A stretch of DNA of 5,862 nucleotides from an uncultured Loktanella sp. (GCA_913061335.1 CAJXTP010000190.1:1-5862); one strand, 5' to 3'; shown: positions 1 through 5,815, counted from the stretch's first letter. The notes: generated from the letters alone by a model not told the origin. Numbers and translations: made by a program.

Positions 1-45
1 ACACCTCTCTATTCGTCGGCAGCGTCAGATGTGTATAAGAGACAG
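1..45 (+). other. Residual Nextera/Tn5 sequencing adapter (i5 side), not genomic
   Basis: The end of the i5 primer stem (ACAC) is followed by the 8-base index CTCTCTAT (known as N/S502), then TCGTCGGCAGCGTC, then the 19-bp Tn5 mosaic end AGATGTGTATAAGAGACAG at 27-45. This order matches the commercial Nextera read-1 adapter exactly. Genomic sequence therefore starts at 46. Translating through the adapter gives the edd reading frame a false C-terminal tail (LSLIHI) and a false stop at 25-27. Confidence 0.98.
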
Positions 46-1233
46 CACCCAGACTGCGCGCCCGTCTTGCAGCTGTGGTTCTTGGGTATAGGCGCGCAGG
101 CCAGTGCCCACCACAGTTTGCGTGTCGTCGTGCAAAAGGCCCGCGTCGAGCAGTTCGCCAATCATAAAGCCTAAACCACCAGCCGCATGGAAGTGGTTCA
201 CGTCGGCAAGGCCGTTGGGGTAAACTTTGGCCATAAGTGGGACGACCTCTGATAGGTCACTGAAATCTTGCAGGTCAAGGATTACGCCAGCTGCGCGCGC
301 CATCGCAGGAAGGTGCAGCACGAGATTTGTTGATCCACCAGTTGCCATCAGGCCAACGAGACCGTTCACAAACGCTTTTTCATCCAAAATCTGGCTGACA
401 GGGCGGTAGGTGTCGCCAAGCGCGGTGTTGTTTAATGCGGCCTCGGTTCCAGCGACGGTCAGGGCAGTGCGCAAGCCTTCGCCGGGGTTAACAAATGACG
501 CGCCGGGCAGGTGTAACCCCATGAATTCCATCAGCATTTGATTGGTGTTAGCGGTGCCGTAGAACGTGCAGGTGCCAGCGCCGTGGTAGCTGGCCATTTC
601 GGCGGCCATTAATTCTTCGCGGCCAACTTCGCCGATTGCGAATTGCTGGCGCACGCGGGCTTTTTCGTCATTGGGCAGGCCAGATTCCATCGGGCCCGCA
701 GGAATAAAGATACCCGGGATATAACCGAATGTGGCGGCCGCAATGACCAAGCCGGGGACGATTTTATCACAAACGCCAAGATAAATCGCACTGTCAAAGA
801 CGTTGTGTGACAGGCCGATGCCTGCGGCCATGGCAATCACATCGCGCGAAAACAGCGACAGCTCCATGCCTGTCTGGCCTTGGGTCACGCCGTCACACAT
901 GGCAGGAACACCGCCTGCAACTTGGGCTGTGCCGCCATTCTTGCGGGCAGTTTTGCGGATGAGGTCGGGGTAATGTTCAAACGGCTGATGCGCCGATAGC
1001 ATGTCGTTATAGGCCGTGATGATGCCGATGTTTCCGGCCTGCGTGGCGGCCAGCGCGCCTTTGTCCTCACCCATAGGCGCGTAAGCGTGGGCTTGGTTGC
1101 CGCAGGTTAGATGGGCGCGACGCGGGCCTTGCGCTGCAGCTGCGGCCATGCGGTCAAGGTAGTCGCCACGGGTCGTTTCGGACCTTGCGCGGATACGGTC
1201 GGTGACCGCCTGAATTGTCTTATGAAGTGTCAT
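46..1233 (-). CDS. edd: 6-phosphogluconate dehydratase, 3' end missing (partial)
   Basis: This enzyme dehydrates 6-phosphogluconate to 2-keto-3-deoxy-6-phosphogluconate, the first dedicated step of the Entner-Doudoroff pathway, in the cytoplasm. 396 genuine residues are present, about two thirds of the usual ~600; the rest lies beyond the contig edge. The IlvD/Edd signature CDKIVPG is at residues 155-161. Cys113 (in AMCDG), Cys155 and Cys222 (in TCTFYGTANTN) sit in the conserved blocks that bind the Fe-S cluster and substrate in this family. Edd rather than dihydroxy-acid dehydratase is supported by NIGIITAYNDMLSAHQP at 69-85 and by the long N-terminal extension. The start at 1233 is chosen because AGGAG (1239-1243 on the minus strand) lies 5 bases upstream; an in-frame ATG at 1269 lies next to the operator and has no such site. 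Downstream eda would be expected off the contig. Identification is firm; the C-terminal signature cannot be seen. Confidence 0.95.
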
Positions 1234-1263
1234 GATGGCTCCTACGTCGCGTTTATCTGGCGG

Positions 1264-1269
1264 TATCAT
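1264..1269 (-). promoter_or_regulatory. Possible -10 element for edd
   Basis: On the minus strand the hexamer TATGAT (close to TATAAT) lies 30 bases upstream of the edd ATG and immediately downstream of the 18-bp palindrome. No convincing -35 is found 16-18 bases further up. If real, the palindrome would fall between -10 and -35, where a bound repressor would block RNA polymerase. The call rests on a six-base match only. Confidence 0.35.
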
Positions 1270-1271
1270 AT

Positions 1272-1289
1272 GTTGTTAGCGCTAACAAC
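1272..1289. promoter_or_regulatory. LacI/GntR-type operator palindrome upstream of edd
   Basis: GTTGTTAGCGCTAACAAC is a perfect 18-bp palindrome centred on the GCGC at 1279-1282. The core TGTTAGCGCTAACA has the form typical of LacI-family sugar repressor operators, which carry a central CG and A/T-rich arms. It ends 39 bases before the edd start codon, so control of edd by a LacI-family regulator responding to gluconate or another sugar is a reasonable inference. The regulator gene is not in the window. Confidence 0.7.
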
Positions 1290-1403
1290 CATTGCGTCCA
1301 AATTGTGAGTCTTTTTGACAACGCTTTGGCCATCAAACCAACAATTTCACGATTTGACCCCGTAATTGCCCCATTTGAACACATTTTTGCCCCAGTATCT
1401 CGG

Positions 1404-1419
1404 TTAATCAAGTCTTAAC
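1404..1419 (+). promoter_or_regulatory. CtrA-type box upstream of the lipoprotein gene
   Basis: The sequence TTAA-TCAAGTC-TTAAC matches the alphaproteobacterial CtrA consensus TTAA-N7-TTAAC exactly. It sits inside a slightly larger inverted repeat, GGTTAA-N7-TTAACC (1402-1420). It lies 53 bases before the lipoprotein ATG at 1473, and a weak -10-like TACATT is at 1443-1448, so activation of that gene is possible. The motif is short and can occur by chance; the intergenic position and exact match are the support. Confidence 0.5.
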
Positions 1420-1472
1420 CCCGCGAAGTGACGGGACCAGACTACATTGGGCCAAAGCCCGGAGGTAAAACA

Positions 1473-2075
1473 ATGAAACTGTTTAAAATCATGTCTGTTG
1501 CGGCCCTTGTTCTTGGTGTTGCAGGTTGTGCCAGTGTTGATACTGTATCGCGGAATGCGCCGCTTGATGTGTCTGCATTCGATGTCGAAGGACGCATCGT
1601 TGCGCGATCTTACGTCATTGAAGACATGACATTTGCAGCATCTAGCGAGCTGAGCGTGTCTGAATCCAATTCATATTACCCAAGCGCGGATGTTGTTTGG
1701 CGCGGCGACCCCATCGGTGACCGTATCGAGCAGATTGGAACTATTTTCGAGACTGCGACAGTGCGAAACCAAGATCGTCTTGATGGCAATGTTCCAGTTG
1801 TCGTTGATTTCGAATTGGTCCGATTCCACGGCGTAACAGAGCGTACCCGTTTCTCGATCGGTGGTGTGTATAACATCGTGTTCACGATTTCGGTCCGCAA
1901 CGCTATCACCGGTGAGATCATTGAAGAGGCGCGCCTGATTGAGGCCGATCTTTCTGCACCGGGCGGTATTGCTGCGCTGATGCAGGAACAACGCGGTCAG
2001 ACCGAAAAGGTACGTGTTACCGATTTTCTGACCCAAGTGTTCAAGGATGAATTGTCGGGCACGTATAACATCTAA
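1473..2075 (+). CDS. Small envelope lipoprotein of unknown function
   Basis: This encodes a 200-residue protein with a lipoprotein signal peptide: Lys2 and Lys5, a hydrophobic stretch at about 6-15, and the lipobox V-A-G-C with Cys19 as the lipidated residue. Residue +2 is Ala rather than Asp, which usually favours sorting to the outer membrane. The mature part is mixed alpha/beta in appearance, without repeats or membrane segments; it includes VVVDFELVRFHGVTER (about 109-124) and a likely helical C-terminus. The start at 1473 is favoured over an in-frame start at 1428 because GGAGG (1461-1465) lies 7 bases upstream and the signal peptide begins there. I do not recognise the function; it may match a Rhodobacteraceae DUF family (possibly DUF6778), which I cannot confirm. 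It is transcribed away from edd, with a CtrA-type box upstream, and a hairpin 58 bases after the stop may end its transcript. Confidence 0.85.
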   Translation: MKLFKIMSVAALVLGVAGCASVDTVSRNAPLDVSAFDVEGRIVARSYVIEDMTFAASSELSVSESNSYYPSADVVWRGDPIGDRIEQIGTIFETATVRNQDRLDGNVPVVVDFELVRFHGVTERTRFSIGGVYNIVFTISVRNAITGEIIEEARLIEADLSAPGGIAALMQEQRGQTEKVRVTDFLTQVFKDELSGTYNI

Positions 2076-2135
2076 AAAGTCCAAACAGGTTTGTTTGCGA
2101 TCTAAGACTTTCAAACGGATATGTTTGCGATTAAG
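2076..2135 (+). repeat. Two-copy imperfect direct repeat, 30-bp period
   Basis: Positions 2082-2101 and 2112-2131 match at 17 of 20 bases and share TGTTTGCGAT or a one-base variant. Each copy also contains a small inverted repeat CAAAC-N6-GTTTG (2082-2086 with 2093-2097; 2112-2116 with 2123-2127). A further inverted pair, AAAGTC (2076-2081) and GACTTT (2106-2111), brackets the first copy. The block fills the gap between the lipoprotein stop and the methyltransferase start. It could be a pair of protein-binding sites, a folded RNA leader or a decayed tandem duplication. Confidence 0.6.
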
Positions 2136-2163
2136 AGGGCGGTCATGGACCAGCCCTCTTTTT
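2133..2163 (+). terminator. Terminator-like hairpin enclosing a start codon
   Basis: The 8-bp arm AAGAGGGC (2133-2140) pairs perfectly with GCCCTCTT (2153-2160). Inside it GGTC (2141-2144) pairs with GACC (2148-2151), leaving one bulged A at 2152 and the triloop ATG at 2145-2147. T's run from 2159 to 2163. The GC-rich stem plus T tract has the shape of an intrinsic terminator for the lipoprotein transcript. Unusually, the loop is the start codon of the methyltransferase gene and the 5' arm contains its ribosome binding site (GAGGG, 2135-2139). It may therefore also act as an attenuator or a translation-blocking structure. Confidence 0.65.
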
Positions 2164-3341
2164 CCGTTGTACGCCTAAATCCTAAGGGCGATGCCCGTGC
2201 CATTCGGCACGGCTTCCCTTGGGTTTACGCCAACGAAGTCGTCACTGATCGCCGTACTAAGGCGATGACTGCCGGAACAATCGCAATTCTTGAAGACGCA
2301 GAGCGCCGCCCAATGGGCCTTGTCGCTGTGAATACCGCCAGCAAGATTTTCTGCCGTATGCTAGAGCGTGACGTTGATGTCGCGATTGATGCCGCTTGGT
2401 TTGAAGCCAAGTTTGAACGTGCGCTGAAGCATCGCGCCTTGATGTACCCTGATCCGTTTTACCGCCTTGTACATGCCGAGGCTGATGGCCTTCCGGGTGT
2501 CATCGTGGACCGGTTTGGCGATGTGGCTGTTGTGCAGCCGAACGCTGCTTGGGCTGATGTTCTGATTGAAACACTTGTTGATGCGTTGATGAAAGTCACC
2601 GGCGTCACGACTGTTATCATGAACGGCACTGGCCGTGCGCGCACGCTTGAAGGTTTAGAGGAAAAGACCGTCGTTATGCGTGGCACTGCCCCGACTGGCC
2701 CGATTGAGGCCACGATGAACGGCGCGAAATATATGGCCGACGTGATGGGCGGTCAAAAGACTGGCCTGTTCTTTGACCAACGTCCCAACCATGCGTTTGC
2801 GGCTAATCTGGCAAAAGACGGCGATGTTTTGGATATGTTTAGCCATGTTGGCGGCTTTGGCCTTGCTGCATTGGCCAATGGTGCGAAATCCGTGCTTGCG
2901 GTTGATGGCTCTGCACCTGCGCTTGAACTTGCGAATGCCGGTGCTGCCGTGATGGGTGTGTCGGATAAGTTCGAGACTCGCCGTGGCGATGCATTTGCTG
3001 TGCTTGAAGCATTGGCCGAAGAAGGCGCGCAGTTTGACGTTGTGATCTGTGATCCGCCTGCGTTTGCGCCTGGTCGCAAATCGTTGGACGCTGGTTTGCG
3101 TGCCTATGAACGTGTGGCCCGTTTGGCGGCTGCTTTGGTCAAGGACGGCGGCTATTTGGGCGTATGTTCATGTTCACATGCCGCTGATCTGACCAAGTTC
3201 CGCAATGCATCTGCACGCGGCATTGGACGCGCAGGCCGTCGTAGCCAAGTGATTAGCACTGGTTTTGCTGGTCCTGATCATCCGATTCTGCCGCATTTGG
3301 CTGAAAGCGGATACCTGAAAGCCGTGTTCTTCCGCCTATGA
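2145..3341 (+). CDS. RlmI-like class I SAM-dependent 23S rRNA methyltransferase
   Basis: This 398-residue protein has the length of the E. coli RlmI (YccW) family, which makes 5-methylcytosine in 23S rRNA. It has an N-terminal PUA-type RNA-binding domain (about 8-75, with RHGFPWVYANE at 21-31). The family block AEADGLPGVIVDRFGD follows at 111-126, and GQKTGLFFDQR at 203-213 leads into the methyltransferase fold. The SAM-binding motif I is near LDMFSHVGGFG (229-239), the acidic end of strand 2 is AVDGS (252-256), motif IV is CDPPAF (302-307), and CSCSH (341-345) is the cysteine motif. The start at 2145 is chosen over an in-frame ATG at 2121 because a GAGG-type site precedes it and the protein then begins like family members; that ATG and site lie in a hairpin. 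The stop overlaps the next gene by ATGA. The exact rRNA position modified is not shown by sequence. Confidence 0.88.
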   Translation: MDQPSFSVVRLNPKGDARAIRHGFPWVYANEVVTDRRTKAMTAGTIAILEDAERRPMGLVAVNTASKIFCRMLERDVDVAIDAAWFEAKFERALKHRALMYPDPFYRLVHAEADGLPGVIVDRFGDVAVVQPNAAWADVLIETLVDALMKVTGVTTVIMNGTGRARTLEGLEEKTVVMRGTAPTGPIEATMNGAKYMADVMGGQKTGLFFDQRPNHAFAANLAKDGDVLDMFSHVGGFGLAALANGAKSVLAVDGSAPALELANAGAAVMGVSDKFETRRGDAFAVLEALAEEGAQFDVVICDPPAFAPGRKSLDAGLRAYERVARLAAALVKDGGYLGVCSCSHAADLTKFRNASARGIGRAGRRSQVISTGFAGPDHPILPHLAESGYLKAVFFRL

Positions 3342-3877
3342 GAGTGCTGATCGACGCTTGCGTATTGTACCCAACGGTCATGCGCGAGGTCGTTCTTGGT
3401 GCGGCCAAGCTGGGGTTGTTTGAACCCCGCTGGTCGGACCGCATTCTGGAAGAGTGGGCGCGTGCCACCCGCAAGATTGATGATGCTGCCGAAGTGTTCG
3501 CGCGCGGTGAAATCGTGATGTTGAACGCGGCATTTCCACGCGCGATTGTCCCTGTGAAGGGTGGGCTAGAGCAACGGCTTTGGCTGCCTGATGCGGATGA
3601 TGTGCATGTGCTGGCCGCTGCGATTTCAGGATCGTGCGATGGCATAATGACAATGAATAACAAAGACTTCCCGCGCGACATTCTTACGGATGAAGGGCTG
3701 ATCCGGTTCGGCCCTGATGAATTTTGCTGCCGTATGTTGGCGCAAGACCCAATTGGTATGCGCGGCGTCGCCGATGCCGTCTTGGCCCAAGCCCATGCGA
3801 TGGGCGGCGAAAGCTGGGAAATGCGCGCGCTGATGAAAAAGGCGCGGTTGCCGCGTTTTGGCAAGGCGCTGGTCTAG
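3338..3877 (+). CDS. PIN-domain protein, probable ribonuclease
   Basis: This 179-residue protein carries a PIN fold of the COG1569 kind; PIN domains are usually metal-dependent ribonucleases. Acidic residues at the expected places are Asp6 (in LIDACVLYP), Glu38/Glu39 (LEEWAR), Asp87/Asp88 in the block LPDADDVHVLAAA (83-95) and Asp110 in NNKDFP, so the active site looks intact. About 60 C-terminal residues lie beyond the PIN core. It resembles what I recall as the 'RSP_2648 family' PIN proteins of Rhodobacteraceae. Its ATG overlaps the methyltransferase TGA (ATGA at 3338-3341) and no purine-rich ribosome site lies upstream, so translation is probably coupled. No small antitoxin gene is next to it, which argues against an ordinary VapBC toxin. 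Coupling to an rRNA methyltransferase suggests, but does not prove, a role on rRNA. The stop overlaps the stop of the convergent protease gene. Confidence 0.85.
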   Translation: MRVLIDACVLYPTVMREVVLGAAKLGLFEPRWSDRILEEWARATRKIDDAAEVFARGEIVMLNAAFPRAIVPVKGGLEQRLWLPDADDVHVLAAAISGSCDGIMTMNNKDFPRDILTDEGLIRFGPDEFCCRMLAQDPIGMRGVADAVLAQAHAMGGESWEMRALMKKARLPRFGKALV

Positions 3878-4584
3878 TCGATTTTCCACTTATGTGTGTT
3901 GGATTCGATCGCCTTGATCCGCAGGTCGGTTTTGGGGTGGCTCATGGTCCATGCGGGCGTTGTGGCACCGCGTGCGCCAGTGAGCGTTTCCAATTTATGA
4001 AACAATGAGATTTGCGGCGCGGTGCCGATGCCCGCTTTGGTCAACAAGGCAGACGCATAGGCGTCAGCCTCGTATTCGTCTTTGCGTGATAGCTTGGCAG
4101 CGAGCAGCGACATCAACGCGCCAGCAAGCAGTGGCCCAACGCCAGGGATAAAGCGGCCAAGGACCATCGCAAGTGCTGTGCGCATCGCGTTTTGCCCTGA
4201 GAAATCAATCATGCGGCGCCGTGAATGACCCAAGGCGACATGCCCCAGTTCATGTGCGATCACGCTTGCCAGCTCGGCTGCGGTGACGTCGCCCGCACGG
4301 TATTTGTTGAAAAACCCGCGCGTGATAAAAATGCGCCCGTCGGGGGCGGCAAGCCCGTTGACCGGTTCGATTTCGTAGATGTGTACTTTGATCCGTGGCA
4401 AATCCAGTGCGCGCGCCAAGTCTTGGGTCAATGATTTCAGGATCGGGTCGGCCAGTTCGGTGGATTTGGCGTCCAATTCCTTGGATGTCCGCCAGACCGA
4501 AAATCGGTACATGGCAATCCCGTAAAGCAGGGCGAGCAGGATGGGGGCAAAGCGAAGCATATTTATGATATGGTGCACCGACAC
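3874..4584 (-). CDS. Membrane-anchored M48-family zinc metalloprotease
   Basis: Up to 236 residues, counting from a GTG at 4584. A hydrophobic segment at about 8-26 should anchor the protein in the inner membrane. The zinc motif HELGH is at 111-115 inside AELASVIAHELGHVALGH, and the usual third ligand is Glu170 in DEYEADAYA. SHP (215-217) near the C-terminus corresponds to the substrate-side motif often seen in M48 proteases. A second hydrophobic stretch at about 132-164 may lie in or on the membrane. All catalytic residues are present, so activity is expected. M48 proteases of this single-domain type serve in envelope protein quality control, but the substrate here is unknown. The start is uncertain: neither the GTG at 4584 nor the ATG at 4560 (MLRFAPILL) has a good ribosome site. 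The ATG fits the start of the membrane segment better. The gene diverges from the STAS gene around an FNR-type box. Confidence 0.9.
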   Translation of the reverse strand: MSVHHIINMLRFAPILLALLYGIAMYRFSVWRTSKELDAKSTELADPILKSLTQDLARALDLPRIKVHIYEIEPVNGLAAPDGRIFITRGFFNKYRAGDVTAAELASVIAHELGHVALGHSRRRMIDFSGQNAMRTALAMVLGRFIPGVGPLLAGALMSLLAAKLSRKDEYEADAYASALLTKAGIGTAPQISLFHKLETLTGARGATTPAWTMSHPKTDLRIKAIESNTHKWKID

Positions 4585-4600
4585 CGACCAGACAAGCCAA

Positions 4601-4614
4601 TTGATCTACATCAA
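4601..4614. promoter_or_regulatory. FNR/FnrL-type box between divergent genes
   Basis: TTGATCTACATCAA matches the FNR-family consensus TTGAT-N4-ATCAA at all ten defined positions. It is centred 63 bases before the STAS-protein ATG and about 47 bases before the possible protease ATG at 4560, in the only intergenic space between the two divergent genes. In Rhodobacteraceae this motif is read by the oxygen-sensing regulator FnrL and related Crp/Fnr proteins. The sequence alone does not show which gene it controls, or whether it activates or represses. Confidence 0.7.
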
Positions 4615-4670
4615 AGCAATTCTCATGCTGTGGGTCCAAAGTTTCAGAAAGTAAAACAGGAGAACTGAAC

Positions 4671-5045
4671 ATGTTTACCGTGGCACGCGTATCTGACGTC
4701 CGCATTGATCTTACTATTCAAGGGAAGATTACCGGCCCAGAGATGGCATCTGGTTTGACCGAACTTTTGGCCTTGTCCGGAGGTTTTGAAAAGGGCGTGA
4801 TGCTGTACCGGATTGAAGGGTTCAAATGGCCGACATTTAATGCGGTCATGGCCGAAGCTATACGAATTCCCAAGCTGTTTGGACTGCTTAAGCGTTTCGG
4901 AAAGATTGCTGTGATATCTGACAAGGCATGGGTTCGCAGGGCAGCTGCAATCGAAGGTGCGGTGATCCCAAAGATGAAAATCAAAACGTTCAAGCCCGAA
5001 CAAGCAGACGCCGCAGAGGCGTGGTTAGCAGGTAACAAGGCCTAG
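4671..5045 (+). CDS. SpoIIAA-like (STAS/SEC14-type) protein
   Basis: This encodes 124 residues with the pattern of the SpoIIAA-like family (PF11964, STAS/SEC14 fold). A short beta-strand start (FTVARVSDVRIDLTIQGKIT) leads into a helix, and MLYRIEGFKWPTFNAVM (44-60) forms the central strand and loop. A basic helix LFGLLKRFGKIAVISDK (69-85) follows, and the C-terminal helix is rich in alanine and acidic residues. There is no signal peptide or membrane segment, so it should be cytoplasmic. Biochemical roles in this family are poorly defined; lipid or small-ligand binding has been proposed from the fold. The start is supported by AGGAGA at 4658-4663, with AGGAG ending 8 bases before the ATG. An FNR-type box upstream suggests a response to oxygen. 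The 3' end overlaps the convergent M24 gene by 21 bp. Confidence 0.8.
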   Translation: MFTVARVSDVRIDLTIQGKITGPEMASGLTELLALSGGFEKGVMLYRIEGFKWPTFNAVMAEAIRIPKLFGLLKRFGKIAVISDKAWVRRAAAIEGAVIPKMKIKTFKPEQADAAEAWLAGNKA

Positions 5046-5815
5046 CCCGTGACGCGATAGCCGTTCAATCCCGTCTGGTTTGACAAGCACTGAATGGCCA
5101 AGCGTCATAGCGTCGCCGCTGTCGCTATCCATCAGGATCATGTGCAGGAAAAACACTTGGTTAACCTGCATAAGCAGCGGGTTTCCTTCATAAAACATCG
5201 GGAAATCGACCCAGATCGGGTTGTAGATTGCGCCCATGCCATACCCACATGCCTTTAGCCGCGCATGGCTGAACCCATGTTTGTCGAATACCTTTGCGTG
5301 CGCGGCAAATACGTCGCCCATCGGGTTGCCGGGCCGAATGGCGGCTTCGCAAGCCTGCAATGCCTCGGCGCAGGCTGCGTGCATGCGTTTGTGGCTGTTG
5401 GACGGTTGCCCGATGACGACCGTGCGCATCATGGCGGCGTGATAGCGCGCATATGCGCCGGACCATTCAAGTGTGAGTTGGTCGGATGGATCAAGGTGTC
5501 TACGGCCGGAGAAATATCTGCACAGCAGCGCCCCTTCGCCTGATCCAATGATGAATTCATTGCCAGCGTAATCGCCGCCGCCTTTGAACACGGCGCCTTG
5601 CATAGCGGACAGAATGTCCCCTTCAAATGCGCCTGCGTGGGTGGTTGCTATGCCCGCATCAAGCGCATCATCAGATAGGGCTGCTGCGCGGCGGTGCATG
5701 TCGACTTCAGCGTCTGATTTGATCCGTCTTTGTGCGCGGATGATTTCCGTGCTTTCAATCAAATTGGGGATCAGCGTGCGGACTTGTTGGCCGTTATAGT
5801 CGGTAAGCCCTGCAG
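5025..5815 (-). CDS. M24-family (creatinase/prolidase-like) hydrolase without the metal site; 5' end missing
   Basis: The frame is open to the adapter junction, so the N-terminus, usually a creatinase-type domain, is lost; 262 residues remain. The remainder is a pita-bread M24 domain: helix SDAEVDMHRRAAALSDDAL (fragment residues 33-51), LEWSGAYARYHAAMMRTVVIG, RPGNPMGDVFAAHAKVF, then the C-terminal sheet. Aligning by eye to prolidase, the five metal ligands Asp, Asp, His, Glu, Glu correspond to Glu116, Ala127, Tyr191, His224 and Gly239. The protein therefore should not bind the usual dinuclear metal. It resembles the metal-free branch that includes creatinase and ectoine hydrolase (DoeA/EutD), with a GYGMG...NPIWVDFPMFYEGNP region. 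Hydrolysis of a C-N bond in a small osmolyte-like compound or dipeptide is possible; the substrate is unknown. A TTG at 5760-5762 is not a credible start. The last 21 bp overlap the STAS gene. Confidence 0.82.

Noticed and set aside
1428..1472. Longer N-terminus for the lipoprotein (start at 1428)
   Set aside because: It would place 15 polar residues before the signal peptide, while 1473 has GGAGG at ideal spacing.
1671..2114. Minus-strand reading frame of about 147 codons opposite the lipoprotein gene
   Set aside because: It is antisense to a gene with a clear signal peptide and ribosome site, and its translation shows no recognisable domain.
2121..2144. Earlier ATG (2121) as the methyltransferase start
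   Set aside because: It lies inside the second repeat copy and has no ribosome site. The protein from 2145 already has the family's usual length and beginning. It cannot be fully excluded, because translation from 2121 would bypass the hairpin problem.
3253..3864. Minus-strand reading frame of about 203 codons opposite the PIN gene
   Set aside because: It is a shadow of the PIN frame, low in complexity (Ser/Ala/Arg-rich), with no ribosome site or family features.
3338..3877. VapC toxin of a toxin-antitoxin pair
   Set aside because: No small antitoxin gene is adjacent, and the upstream partner is a full rRNA methyltransferase.
5008..5022. Terminator at the end of the STAS gene
   Set aside because: The stem is only 5 bp and there is no T run after it.
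46..5815. A defence system, prophage, CRISPR array or biosynthetic cluster
   Set aside because: Every convincing gene is a housekeeping or general enzyme; there are no phage, helicase, Cas or synthase genes and no repeat array.
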